Position numbers and translations under genes: made by a program | Shown: piece after piece, positions 36,766 to 47,979 of the stretch | Layout of the letters: every line of letters starts with the position of its first letter | How positions within the stretch are numbered: the first letter of the stretch is position 1 | Source of the DNA: Protonemura montana | Taxonomy: Eukaryota > Arthropoda > Insecta > Plecoptera > Nemouridae | Direction of reading: 5' to 3' | DNA length: 64,000 nucleotides | Assembly: GCA_947568835.1 (NCBI GenBank) | Contig: OX387605.1 | Coordinates: 6,762,418-6,826,417, forward strand | The notes under the pieces: generated by a model | Told to the model about the DNA's origin: nothing | Databases searched by the model: none | Seen by the model: the letters and a program-made list of their open reading frames with translations, nothing else

Positions 36766-39700
36766 CTCGGCCAATATTGGTTGCGCATTGGATTTAATGC
36801 CCAATTCTCACATCTAAAAACGCGACCTACCGTCTTAAAAAGATTTTTGGTACTACGTTTGAAGTTTCAAGCAATTTTCGAATTAATTATAAATCGTAGT
36901 TGCAGCGATTTCCTGGAAAAAAAATAGCTTGATTAAAGCGTGAGCTGTTCAGAAACTATGTTTCAATTCCATCCACGCTTTAAGTAATTCTAGAACGTTC
37001 CTGTTTCCGGCTTGAACACCTTATTAAGCAATTTAATTCTAAGACGTCAAACAATCATTGCCAGTCAAGAAAGCTGTCTGTTTACGTGGAAAACGTTGTT
37101 AGCCTTCTTTTCTTTCTGTGGCACCTTCCTATATTTTCACCTCTAGCTACGTCAGCCAGACGCGACTCAAGTAAAACTTCGCCCAGCAATAAGAAAAGTG
37201 AATCGCTTGCTTCCCTTGATGTGACGTCGTAAATTTGGTGCCAACTCTCCCCCTTAGGGATTCTCATTTAAATTTAGGGCCGTTAAGCAAATTTTTTTTT
37301 TATGTCGTAAACCCACACTGGAAAATTAATTCTTATATATTATGTAATGGAGTCGAGGCTAATAATTCAGATAATAATGTTTTCTTTCATCGGAAAGCTG
37401 AAATTGAATGATGCTCTCGAGTGAAATCATCGAAATTTCATTTAGAAACTTGAAGGAACATAAATTAGATTGGATGTTTAAACGAGATGAATTTGAATCG
37501 CGGTAAGCACATGAGAAAATCTAGTTTTCAACAATGTTTTCGTTTCTCGCCAAGATAGGGCTCTGACTTCCATGTCTGGCATAGACATGCAAGCGAAGCC
37601 TATATTTTGTAGTTTGTTTGTCCCAGTTTCTACTTTCTACATAATACTTTCCTCAAAAGCAATCTTCTCGAAAGGCAACTTTCAGAATATCCCCACTATT
37701 TTAGGATCGCAAACTTTCAACGATACATCATCGGTCATCCTCTAGCCAGCGAAAAATGTAATGCATCTGTCTCGGTTCCAGCACAGAGACTCTTGAAAAC
37801 ACCGACTTCTTTTTCCAACCCAACCAGTTTCAATAACGCCCTGTTTATAAATTACAAACATTAGCCGGCAAAGCATATTTCTTTTTTCACATTATTTGAT
37901 TTGACCCTACATAAACATCTCACATTTATAAAGTAATTAATTTCAGCATCAAGACAGCCAAATTAGATTTTCCCATCGCGGGCATTTATACAGAAGACTG
38001 CAAAGTTATAATTATTTTACTATGTCGTAAATTTCATTCCATTTCTCAGCTCGCAGCACCGGACTGACTTTTCCGCAATGGGAAAAGAATGCCTCTCTAC
38101 GGCTTCACGGTCTCACGAGAGAGAAATCGAAAGAGAGCAAGAGAGCAGAGAGCAATAGAGAGAACACTCGGCCACGATTGGTCGCACAATTTCTCATTTG
38201 ATCTCAGTGTGTAAGCTGTGATCTTCGTCGCAGCGTCGCCCATTACTCGGCTGCCAGCTTTAATTGGGTCATGTGACACTAAACCACCCAAAGGCTCCCC
38301 GCTAGCTGCGCCCAGCTGCGAGCGCAGCAGCCGTCCGAAGCAGTCCACTACATGGCAATAAAGACGACGCCAATCTCTTGGTGCCCACACCCACACACGC
38401 ACACACACTCCCGAGAAATGACCCTCCCATAGTGTGTCTGCTGCTGACCATCGGACCGATTTTTCCATGGGATTAGATAATTAACCGTGTCCGTTAACAA
38501 GGTTGGTCTATTTGCTATTTTAGGAAAGCAAAGTGTCTCTACTTCATCTCAATTGGGAATTTAGTCGAAGGTAGCCTGAGTAACTGAAATGTAAAATAAA
38601 ATATGTAGCACAACACTTGGCTTTTGTCTGATTGCATCCGATGTAACTTTCCTGTAGCATAACTTTTTCTTCAGTGACAAGGATACGTTGTGTTTTCATA
38701 TCATGCGCTCTCCGTGTTGAAAATAGGCGATCGCATGAAGGTGGAACTTGGATAGAATAAATCGGCCTTAATGAATAGTTTCTAAACGACACCGCCATAA
38801 ATTGAGGACGAACCAGTTTGAATATACATCCCGGCGAAGAAAAACAGTCAGAACAAAAACTATAAAAATCTAATCAACCCTTCGCTTCAAATTTAACTGT
38901 ATTCGCTTAAAAATATAACCAAAGTAATAATGTTAACGGCAGCACACACACAGAGCAAATGTTTTAAGCTTATATATTGTAAAGTTTGATCATAAAATGC
39001 AAATTGAATGTTATATTTAGAATGATAAACCAGAACGAGATAAAAACGCGCGCTGTACTGCGAATGGTAAAACGCACGTACCGTACGGCTGGTTCGGGTT
39101 CGTGAAATTGGGTAGTTTTTATTTCCCTTTTGGCCCAGGCCCCGTAGTGGAGACGAGAAGTCGCCGTCTAAGAAACGGACCGGGACTGGGAGCTAGCTGT
39201 GGCTGTCTCGTGAAGGTAATCCGATTAAAGCTTCGTGCAGCAGCCGCTCGGGAAACGGACTGTGGAGAGCCAGCAGTTTCAGTCCTGATGGTCACACGCA
39301 ATTCCGTCACGGGAATTCTTGGTCGGCACGTTGTCCAACGTAGTCCGGCCGGCGAGCCATGCTCTCTGTCCGCTTGATTAACTTCATCGCCAGGCGGATT
39401 CGAGCCGGAGATAAAACCAGCGACTTTTTATTGGCACATTTAGATTAAGGAAATTAGTCTCAGAGGGAATGCAATTAAATATGGGAGTTTGGTTTGTTTG
39501 GTCTGACTTTGACATATAAGTTAATACTCGGCACCTCCATCACTAGCGCGTTTTCTTTCTTTTCGTCGTAGTTTTCGGTTTCATTCCTGGAGTAGGTACT
39601 ACCTAGCCAGTGGTTTAATTATTCATTGATACAGGCACTCTATGAATTTTTCACTCACCATCATAGCTGAAACGGAGCAATATTGCAAAATAATTCTCTA

Positions 39701-40074
39701 CTTAAGAAGATTAAACTTTTTATCCAAGGCGGCTACCAGTAGTTGATGTAATTTTCGGCTCCTGTGTTTTTCTTTGTCTGCGTATGCATGCAGCCGCAAT
39801 AACGAGTTAGCTCTGGAGAGAGCACGGTTTCGCTAACTCAATTTATTCTCAAGTAATTTCGGAAAAACGAGAAAATAGTTCGTCACATAGTTGGGCGAGC
39901 TTTCTAGCTTGTTACTCGCCTGATATAACCATGTGTTAGGAGGAGATAATTGAGTTTTCTACCGCAATTATTGTCCACTGTAACCATTTATCGAGTTCCT
40001 CGCATTTCCGTGTCCTGTTGGGGCGTTATATTCTAGCTCCGAGATTTATCCACTGAAATAACTCGGTCGCCGGA

Positions 40075-40104
40075 ACGGGACGCGACGGTACGGGACGCGA
40101 CGGG
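40075..40104 (+). repeat. 15-bp tandem duplication
   Basis: Two adjacent near-identical 15-base units of the form ACGGGACGCGACGG, GC- and CpG-rich. Confidence 0.8.
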
Positions 40105-42586
40105 GCATGGCGTGGTTGCGATTGTTTGATGTGCACTCGAAGAGCTTGTTAAACCCATGCGTTCGCACCTGCTTCTCCGTCACGGCTTGTAATTACCCGA
40201 ATGTGTAATTGTAGCAAATTGATGAGTACGTTTTCGCAAAGGAACGGTGCGAAAGGATGTGAGATAGGGCGATGATTTGTGGAAAATCGTTTCAACACCG
40301 TGGAAATGAGTTTGAAAATGTAGATGTGAATTGCTTGAAAAAAACAAAATGCATGCTCGAAACTGATCTAGGTGATATTGTGCACTTCTTGGCAACAAAA
40401 TTAATCACGACACGTGGATATATTTTGTATCACTGTGAGAAAAAACTAATGAGATACCTGAGTTGCAGCTCTATCCTATTTAATATCAAGTATAAAAGCT
40501 CTCCTCTGAGCATCAAATTCAAATTTAATTACGATCAATGCCGTTAGCTTTCATGTAATTTGGCATTTTTGTTTTTATTTTATTACTCTGGCTTACGTAA
40601 CGACGTTTGTGGCAGCCTCTGGCAGGCTATCAGGACTTCAACGCTAGCGCAGGACGCTGAGAATCGATTGTCTGCCTGACGTTCGCTCATTCATGATTGG
40701 CAGGCAGTCAGGTGCAACTTTTCAATAGCGGACACCTTCCTGTTTCCCATGTCGTAATATAGAACCACGTCGGTCCCAATCTACGTCATTCATGCCCTCC
40801 ACGTCCCCCCGCCCTCCTTTGTGTAAAAAATGTTCTAATATTTCACTGTAAATTATGCTCGCCTAGTTGTTATAGAACCAACAAACACCAAATTTGATCT
40901 ATATTTGGATTTTTTTACTCTAGGTAAACAATGACGAAATTCTGTCTGAGTTTTCTTTCAGCGAATAAAAATGTGCGATGTTTTTCAATTTTTCAGCGAG
41001 TCGTGTTCTTTCGACAAAACATAATAAAAATCGAAAAAATCGAAGGTGAAGCGTTGGTATTAATCGCATGATTAAATTGACTTCATTCTAAAAGCACCAG
41101 CCTCTAAATATGTTCTGGCTCGGCATATAAAGAACATACATTCCACCTGGACGAATAGTTTCGAAACATGAAAGACCCATTGCTCTCATCTTTAATTACG
41201 CACTTCAAGCAACCGGTTTTTCTCCAACCACTTCCACATCGATTTCATTTTCTTCAAGATCCAATCCGTTCCGCCATTGTCATTTCACGTTCAAACAAAT
41301 CATTCCGTTTTTTTTTTCTCTCTGTTCCGTCTTCCACCCTTCGCCCGCGAAGCATGTTCCAGCTATTTCAACTATAAGATACCAATCGATGTAAAGTAAT
41401 TTCTTTCTTGACGCCTCCGAGATAATCTTGCGTCTGATAATGATGTCCGCTTCAGGTCACGCTACCTTCCCCTGACCTTTCATCGAAATGTTAACAAAGT
41501 CGAGGCTACATAATGTCACACGCCATCGTAGTAGAGATATATATGTACTCGGGGTTGGAGGAACGGTAGTAGGCCACTACATACATGAGTAGGAAGTGCC
41601 ACAAGTCGGCGCAAGCCTAATTTACAATCATTCGTGCTAGTGTGTAGTAAAATTTTATTGGCTATTAAAGTGAAAACAACGTGGCAAATTCAAGAATTGA
41701 AATTCCACGTACCTCGTTGGTCGCTCGATAATCTATTTAAAACTGCAGTAACATCTTGTTGAAGCGAAGTAACATTACAAATGAGCGGGCGAATTTTTTA
41801 TTCAATTTGGCTTTTAGCACTTTTATCTTAAATGTCAGCGAGCTTAAAGACAATTCTAGCCTACACTTGAATGCTAAACAGACGTCTGTTCGATTGATGT
41901 CTTCAATTCCCGCGTATATTTATATACTTTTCTTCAATTTCAAGGACATGCACGATACTATTTCGAAGCCTGTATCTTTGATGTGGGAATCAGATTCTTG
42001 AATTGATTGAAAAGCCATGTGAATAAGGTTGGCCCTGAATAAAGTGGAAGCTTAAATAACAGTCATTTGAGAAGGTCTGCTCTGTTGTAGGAAAAGAAGA
42101 AACCAGGCAGCTGACAAATCTCTTTGGGAATCCAATTGAAAGCTCAGCCAGATATAAATTTGATAGGACTATCCGTAATGAAGGACAATTTCGACGTTAC
42201 TTTGGTGCAGAGATTGAGGACGAAAACGACCAAAAACACAGGTTGCGGACGGAGAAAGTCTTTCTCTCTGTGTCCTTTTGCGAATGGGTGGAGATAGGAA
42301 TATAGATTACAGACGAATGAGCGAGGAATGGAATTGACGGAGTTGGCTTGACCTTTGTCTCGTGGTAATCGATTGGGACTTGGGATCTGGGAGCGAAATA
42401 GGAAAATGGATTTAATTTGTAGATAAGTATGGTGGAAATTGTAAGTACATGAAGAGTAAAGGACCAAAAATATTGTGATACATGGTTTATTTACATCGTC
42501 TATGAGTTCTAATTTTAAAATAAGAGTTCGAATAATGATTGTTTTTATAGACTCATGTCTGCTTGATGTAATCTTAGCACATAAAC

Positions 42587-42839
42587 TACTTGAAATGGGT
42601 TTTGAATGCTACGTAAAGAACAACTAAATTTCCCAACGTTTCGTAGCTTGTACCTGTAACATTTTCAATTTTCCGATACCAAAAGAACCACATAAAATTA
42701 TAACAATTACCTAGTTTAAGCATCCTTAACGCATCTAAATAAAAATCAGAGTCAATAACTAAAAAACTAACGTATTTTGTATTTTCTGAAATAAAATCCC
42801 GAAGAAATTGGTGTTTTTTACTAACTAACCAATTATGTG
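42587..42839 (-). repeat. Penelope-like element, left pseudo-LTR arm (inverted)
   Basis: This arm is the reverse complement of 43359-43621. Long shared words include AAATTTCCCAACG, ATTTTGTATTTTCTG and CCAATTATGTG. Together the two arms flank the endonuclease remnant at 42840-43296. Penelope-like elements are known for pseudo-LTRs that may be direct or inverted, and this arrangement fits the inverted form. The arms have diverged at many positions, so the insertion is not recent. Confidence 0.75.
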
Positions 42840-43296
42840 TTCAAATGTAAAGGCGTCTATGAAGTAAGTTGTGAGTGTGGAAAAGTAAACATAGGAGAAA
42901 CAGGTAGGAAAATTAGCACAAGAGTCAAGAACACGAAAGACACATAGGATTAGCAAAACAATCTAGCAGTGTTGGGGAAAAAAAAAGACACTTAAATCAA
43001 TCAGCTGGTCCAGAACACGGGAATGAGTTTCAACACCACATTCAAATAGACAGGGTAAGGATTTTATGTCGAGATGATAAGAAATGCACTAGAAAAGTCA
43101 GAGAAGCAATAGAAATTAAAAAAAAAAACCTAATAACTTCAATAGAGATGATAGTTTTCAACTAGATAGAACATGGAGAACAATTTTACAACAGAAAAAT
43201 GGAATCGAGAATATCAGTGAGGGGGTAGAAGTTAGCACAAAGGATCCAGAAGAAAATATGTGGATAGGTAGATTAAGAACTAAACGTAATGAATAA
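42840..43296 (+). mobile_element. Penelope-like element remnant, GIY-YIG endonuclease part
   Basis: The remnant shows GVYEVSCECGKVNIGETGRK, the GIY-YIG endonuclease signature in its Penelope form with the linked C-x-C-G-K and G-E-T-G-R. Further on are RKVREAIEIKK and KPNNFNRDDS, both characteristic of the end of this domain in endonuclease-bearing Penelope-like elements. No reverse transcriptase core was recognised in the window, so only the 3' coding end remains. It is a fossil with several breaks. It sits inside intron 2, in the gene's orientation, between inverted pseudo-LTR arms. Confidence 0.82.
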
Positions 43297-43358
43297 GGAC
43301 ATTTTGATTATTTGACATAACGTCAGGACAACCTCGAAAAATTGGCGTTTTTTCCATG

Positions 43359-43621
43359 CACATAATTGGTTGATTAATAAAAAAATCCAATTTGTTCGGG
43401 ATTTTATTTCAGAAAATACAAAATACGTTAGTCTCTTAGTTATTGACCCTGATTATTTTATCTAGATGCATTTAGGATGCTTGAACTAGGTAATTTTTAT
43501 AATTTTGTGTGGTGCTTTTGTTATCGGAAAATTGCCAGGACTGCTCTTACACTTGAAGAAGTAACAGGTACAAGTTACGAGACGTTGGGAAATTTAGTTG
43601 TCCTTTACCCAGTTCAAATAG
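43359..43621 (+). repeat. Penelope-like element, right pseudo-LTR arm
   Basis: This is the 3' flank of the endonuclease remnant and the partner of the inverted arm at 42587-42839. It includes TTTATTTCAGAAAATAC, TTAGTTATTGACCC and GACGTTGGGAAATTTAG. About 60 bases of non-repeated sequence separate the endonuclease end from the arm. A hammerhead-like segment lies near its 3' end. Confidence 0.75.
43552..43590 (+). ncRNA. Hammerhead-ribozyme-like motif in the pseudo-LTR
   Basis: A 7-base core-like segment is followed by GTAAC, the loop AGGTACAA and GTTAC, which form a 5-bp stem. A second core-like segment then leads into CGTTGGG. The order core, stem II, core matches the small hammerhead ribozymes reported in pseudo-LTRs of Penelope-like elements. 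The inverted arm carries the corresponding segment on the minus strand at about 42631-42672. Both are decayed relative to the consensus and are unlikely to be active. The assignment is by layout and by eye. Confidence 0.45.
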
Positions 43622-44818
43622 TTTTTGTCAGAGTTCAAATATGGCAAATCAGGACTTTTTTGTAGCCTCGATGTATGAATAAGACTCTATTGGGTGTCAT
43701 GAGTTAGTAACTGGTTCCTTTCTTGGGTCTGTGGTTAAAATTTAACCCCAGGTTACAATTGATTCTCTGCTCACACATTTCTAACTTTAAACTACAGGTT
43801 GTTACAGTCACAGTACTCTTAGGTTACAGCGAACTGTTGCAAATAGTAAAAATAGATTAAGTGTCCCTTCAAAAGTTACCATCGATTGCCACATTGGAAA
43901 CCAGCGGCGTTATAACTCGAATGTTTGAATAAATGAAATTTTTGAATACTCCTGGTGTTCAGATAAAACTTTTGACGTCTCGCCGTCTAAAATTTGTACA
44001 GAATGATAGATGCTGCTCGAATGAAAATAGATCCCGTTGCAGAAAATTGAGCAGTAACGTGAGCTTACTGTTCAGTAATTTTACGTTCAGTACATCATAA
44101 ATTCTACCATTCCAGTCTGCATATATCCGATGTGGGCGCCTATAGAAAGGTCTATTCTTTTGGTGGAAAAAAATTCATCGAATACCTGTTTTATGGTATA
44201 TATTTTGAAACCGTTTTCGACGGCATATGCCTGTAACTGTTGGTTTGGTACTGACCGCACGTTTTGGCGGCCCGCAGATATGAATTTTTTCTATTTTGGT
44301 CACTCGTCCCCCTCGCACACCCCGAGCGACGAACAACTTTATCGCCCTCCCATTCGCTTCGTCGCATCCCGCCTAGACCAAGATAATCTCGCGCATTAAT
44401 CACTCATCACATGATACGTATTTATTCCCGAACGACAGAACATTTAATCCTGCAGGACATCGCGCCTCGGCGCGGGTTTTTTATTCGTCCTGCGCTTAGC
44501 CCAGTTACCAAAGCTGACGCTCTGTTATTAATAGCCGATAGGTACCCCGGCATAAAGGGCGCTGGCAGGATCGCTACCATTTAATCTGCTGGTAATTCCC
44601 CGTTTACAACAATGTCCCTAACTGTCGCAGGGGGAGGAACGCTCCGGTGCAGACCATAACAGTGTTGACAACAGCAGCGATGAAAGTTTTTTGTATTTAC
44701 AATACATTTTTCACAATCACCACGCTTTGAAGTTTGCGCACAACCGAATCTACATCATTTTTAACGTATGTCTATCGGCATTTTATTGAAATTTTTCTCA
44801 AAATCCTTGTATTTCGCT

Positions 44819-44842
44819 ATATATATATATATATATATATAT
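44819..44842. repeat. (TA)n microsatellite
   Basis: About 12 TA units in intron 2. Confidence 0.95.
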
Positions 44843-47044
44843 ACATGAATGTATATAAAGCAGACAGAGTTCTGATTTTTGGCCTTTCATAAAAAAAACT
44901 ATAACTATAACACGTGTAGCAATTTTCCGATATTCAAAGTATGTTGCTGAGACATACTGTTGAAACAAAACTCTCCTTCTGAATCCCTGAGAAAAATGTG
45001 TCCCGTCACTTCTTCTCCACTGAGAATCTAGGTTTGAACCCTGTCTTCCGCCAACGAGCTGATGTTTGTCGGGAAAGAGACAGAAAAGTCGTCGAGGTCG
45101 CGGCAGATTGTCAAACAACAACGGCAACAACCGAGACACAGAGTGTATGATGCTTGAGATTAATCCCATATATCACCTCGACTTGCCTCGCCTGGATATC
45201 CCCATCTTGCTCCGGCAATGGGGATAGGAAGGAGACGGGAAGACGCGTCGCGAGTTCAGGATATCAGCACCAGCCATTGTCTTAATGTACCTTTGTGTTG
45301 TCATATCTTGAGACGGAAGCTTCATTCCTTGTATTAACAAGTTGGCTGGCTGCTGCAGTGCTCAGCGTTCCCTCGGCTGGCTCTTAGCGTGCTAACTTAA
45401 CGGCATAGACATGAGTTGAATTCGGGAATTAGAATTAGGATGAAATATTATCAGCTATTTGCAACTACGCTCTCTGCGCAGCCAGCCCACTGTGGAATTA
45501 AATCCCTTCTTCGCACTTTATGCTTTCGGCTCAGTTGTTTTGCCGAGTTTGTCTAATTGCGATTCGCACCAAAATCTGAATCTTAAATTACTTAGACCAT
45601 AAAATGTTATGTATTTTACACAAGTATTTTAATCAATTTGCGGTTTGCGATGTTATTTGGTATGATTTTGTTTCACATGTTTCAACGATATATGTGCAGA
45701 ATTTTTTTGAATTTTAAACATTTCCTCGATATCATCAGTTTTCCTCAGAAAAACAAAAACAAATCAGCTGACCGATCCTGAACCCCCATGTCCTATACTT
45801 CATGGTCGGTAACAAAACGTAGAGGAGCCAGGTCTAAGCATTTTCTATTGGAAAAGTCAGCAGCCGTGTTGCTAGTCCGAGTTCAATTCCAGACTCTGAT
45901 CAGAATCACAAATGTCCGATTCGGTAAGCTCCAAGGAAGAATGCGAATGTGTTCATCCACCCACGCTACGGCAGCCGTTTGAAAATCCTCCCCCTACTCA
46001 CCCGGAAAAAAAAGTCCGCATGAGCATCTGCAGTACGTATTTCGTACACCATTCATGGCACTCGATATCTGCGTATATTTCATAGTTCACATCGAAGTTT
46101 GCACTTTATTGCCGCTCTGCTCGCTGTTTTCCCTGGGCAAATTAACTTGCAGATTCGCCCACCCCCCAGTGCCCACCTCCTCCCACCAATTGTAAATCAA
46201 GAAATTGAGGGTCAATAGTTGGCAAGTCAAAAGTCATTACCGTGGCGTGCACGGGAAATGCTTGGCACTGCTGAACATTGCCCCCCGCCTTCACGGGCCG
46301 TCTTGCATTGACTCACTCTCCTGGTTTTACTGGAGAGGTAAAACTTTGGACTATCGTTCCCTCGCTTCGGTTCCCTCCCCCAACTCCTTCCCCAAACGAA
46401 GTGCACGGGGCAAGTTTGCCCAAAACTCTGGCTGTACGCAGTCCTTAACTTTGTCCAACAAAATCCATCAATCTTTAGACCAACTGAGGTCGCTTCTTAG
46501 CGGATAAATGGCCAGCCCGAATAGAACAATGAAATAGTGTGACCGTTTTGTTCACCCTTAAGTCTATAAACCCTTTTTCCAACTCCCAACCCCTTTAGCA
46601 TCGAATGAAGGAAACACAAAAGAAGATTACTGTTGATCATGCAAAACGAAGAGAGGGCAGGTTGCAGAAACGGACGGCATGAACTAGAAAACTATAAAAT
46701 CCCATTGTTTTGGAAAGTGGGAGGGTAATTATTATATTATTAAACATAATGCAGAGGTGAAGCTGTCTTGATATTTGAGACGGCGTCACGCACTGTGACA
46801 CGCACTTTTTCGCGCACGCAGCTAGCGAGCCACTGCTCGAAGTTTCCATGTCGCCTTGGGGGCCTGGCATCTGATTATCGATGTTGAAAATGCCGTGTAT
46901 AGCTGCGACATAATTCAATCACTCGTGAGACTATGAAATTATAAATAAATGTATGCGATGTCGTGAACAGTGTATTTTTTATTGTTGACGATAAGCCACC
47001 TTCGGAAATGACTGTCAAGGGCACGGAATATTTTTTTTGTACAT

Positions 47045-47074
47045 AAAAATGTCTAGTGATATCTAGACATTTTT
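47045..47074. other. Perfect 12-bp inverted repeat (hairpin)
   Basis: AAAAATGTCTAG and CTAGACATTTTT are perfect reverse complements separated by TGATAT. The site lies about 750 bases upstream of exon 3. It is too short for a microRNA precursor. It could be the fused ends of a tiny foldback element or chance. Confidence 0.8.
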
Positions 47075-47829
47075 TAATCGACATTCACGCCGATGATAAA
47101 ACTCGCACTTTAAATTTTTTTTAAACGTGTGCAAGTTCTCGAGGCAAATCTAGCCTGCGTGTTTAGTAAAAGTTAAAATTGAAATCAAAGTGCTCATTCA
47201 TGACGCGCATAAATCTTCTCTTCCAATTGTTTGCTTACCTTGTACTTTCACACTCTGTATTCTTCAAAGTCAGTACTTAGAAATGATCAATTCATTAAAG
47301 GTTTGCCTGCCAAGATGTAGCTTTCCTTTCATCGTGATGTTAATAAGTGTGGGTAATAATTTAAACTTTAAATACACATATTTTTAATCTTACGATCAAA
47401 GAACTAAAAATTTGGGGGAATCTTTCAACAAATTTCGACATTAATTCTTGATAGGTATGTTGTTGACATAAGAAATAAATGTTGATTCAATGTAGACTAT
47501 TTTTTTAAGAAATTTTGTTCACTCTTGTCTCAAACGCTCATACGTTGTTCAGCAAGACAGTTTTGGTAAACATTAAAAAAAAAAAAAAAACTTTTGACCC
47601 AAATCAAATGTTATTTCTGTATAAATTACTAGATTGTTATAATTCTTACTTCAACGGTTGATCTTGGCTTGGCTGGAAAACATAAATTAATCTGTATGAC
47701 CTTAACAAGTTAACCTGTCCCAAACTCATCCATATCGCTGCTAAAAAACGGCAATCATTACTGTCAAAAAAATCCCAGTACACCCCAAAAATACAGCGTT
47801 TTAATCACCATCTTGTTGCGTGCTTGCAG

Positions 47830-47979
47830 ATAAAGCGCCATCGGAAGCGACATTCAGAGGTGCCGAGTATTTATCGTACGACTTGAGTCGCACCGGGGGC
47901 GAACCGATTGTAAGCAGCCAAGACGCCATCTCGCTCTACTTCAAGACGCGCCAACCGAACGGACTTCTCTTCTACACAG
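47830..47979 (+). CDS. Nrx-1: Neurexin exon 3: start of LNS2
   Basis: The first two bases complete a GAT (Asp) codon with the last G of exon 2. The frame then reads [40 protein letters not shown] and QPNGLLFYT. These are the opening strands of an LNS domain, with the neurexin pattern FxGxEYLSYDL and the family turn [10 protein letters not shown]. The acceptor is GCTTGCAG|AT and the donor ACAG|GTGAGT. The exon enters and leaves in phase 1. In vertebrate alpha-neurexins LNS2 binds neurexophilin and dystroglycan. Whether insect LNS2 has equivalent ligands cannot be told from sequence. Confidence 0.95.

Larger units (their letters stand above)
20897..47829 (+). other. Neurexin intron 2 (about 26.9 kb), at the SS1 position
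   Basis: The intron runs from donor GTAGGC to acceptor GTGCTTGCAG and is phase 1 on both sides. It is the largest interval in the window. It contains an A28 run, two LINE 3' ends, a CpG-dense block, SINE copy C, a tRNA-like scrap and a Penelope-like element. The stretches at about 21100-23900, 26300-30450, 34000-42580 and 43650-47800 contain no gene I can support. A short alternative cassette at SS1 could hide here and would be very hard to see by eye. Confidence 0.85.

Noticed and set aside
38097-38468. 123-codon minus frame
   Set aside because: No recognisable domain; part of it is a CA-type repeat read as Val-Arg-Val-Trp.
44990-45110. B-box-like GGTTTGAACCC suggesting a tRNA or SINE
   Set aside because: No A box at proper spacing and no cloverleaf arms.
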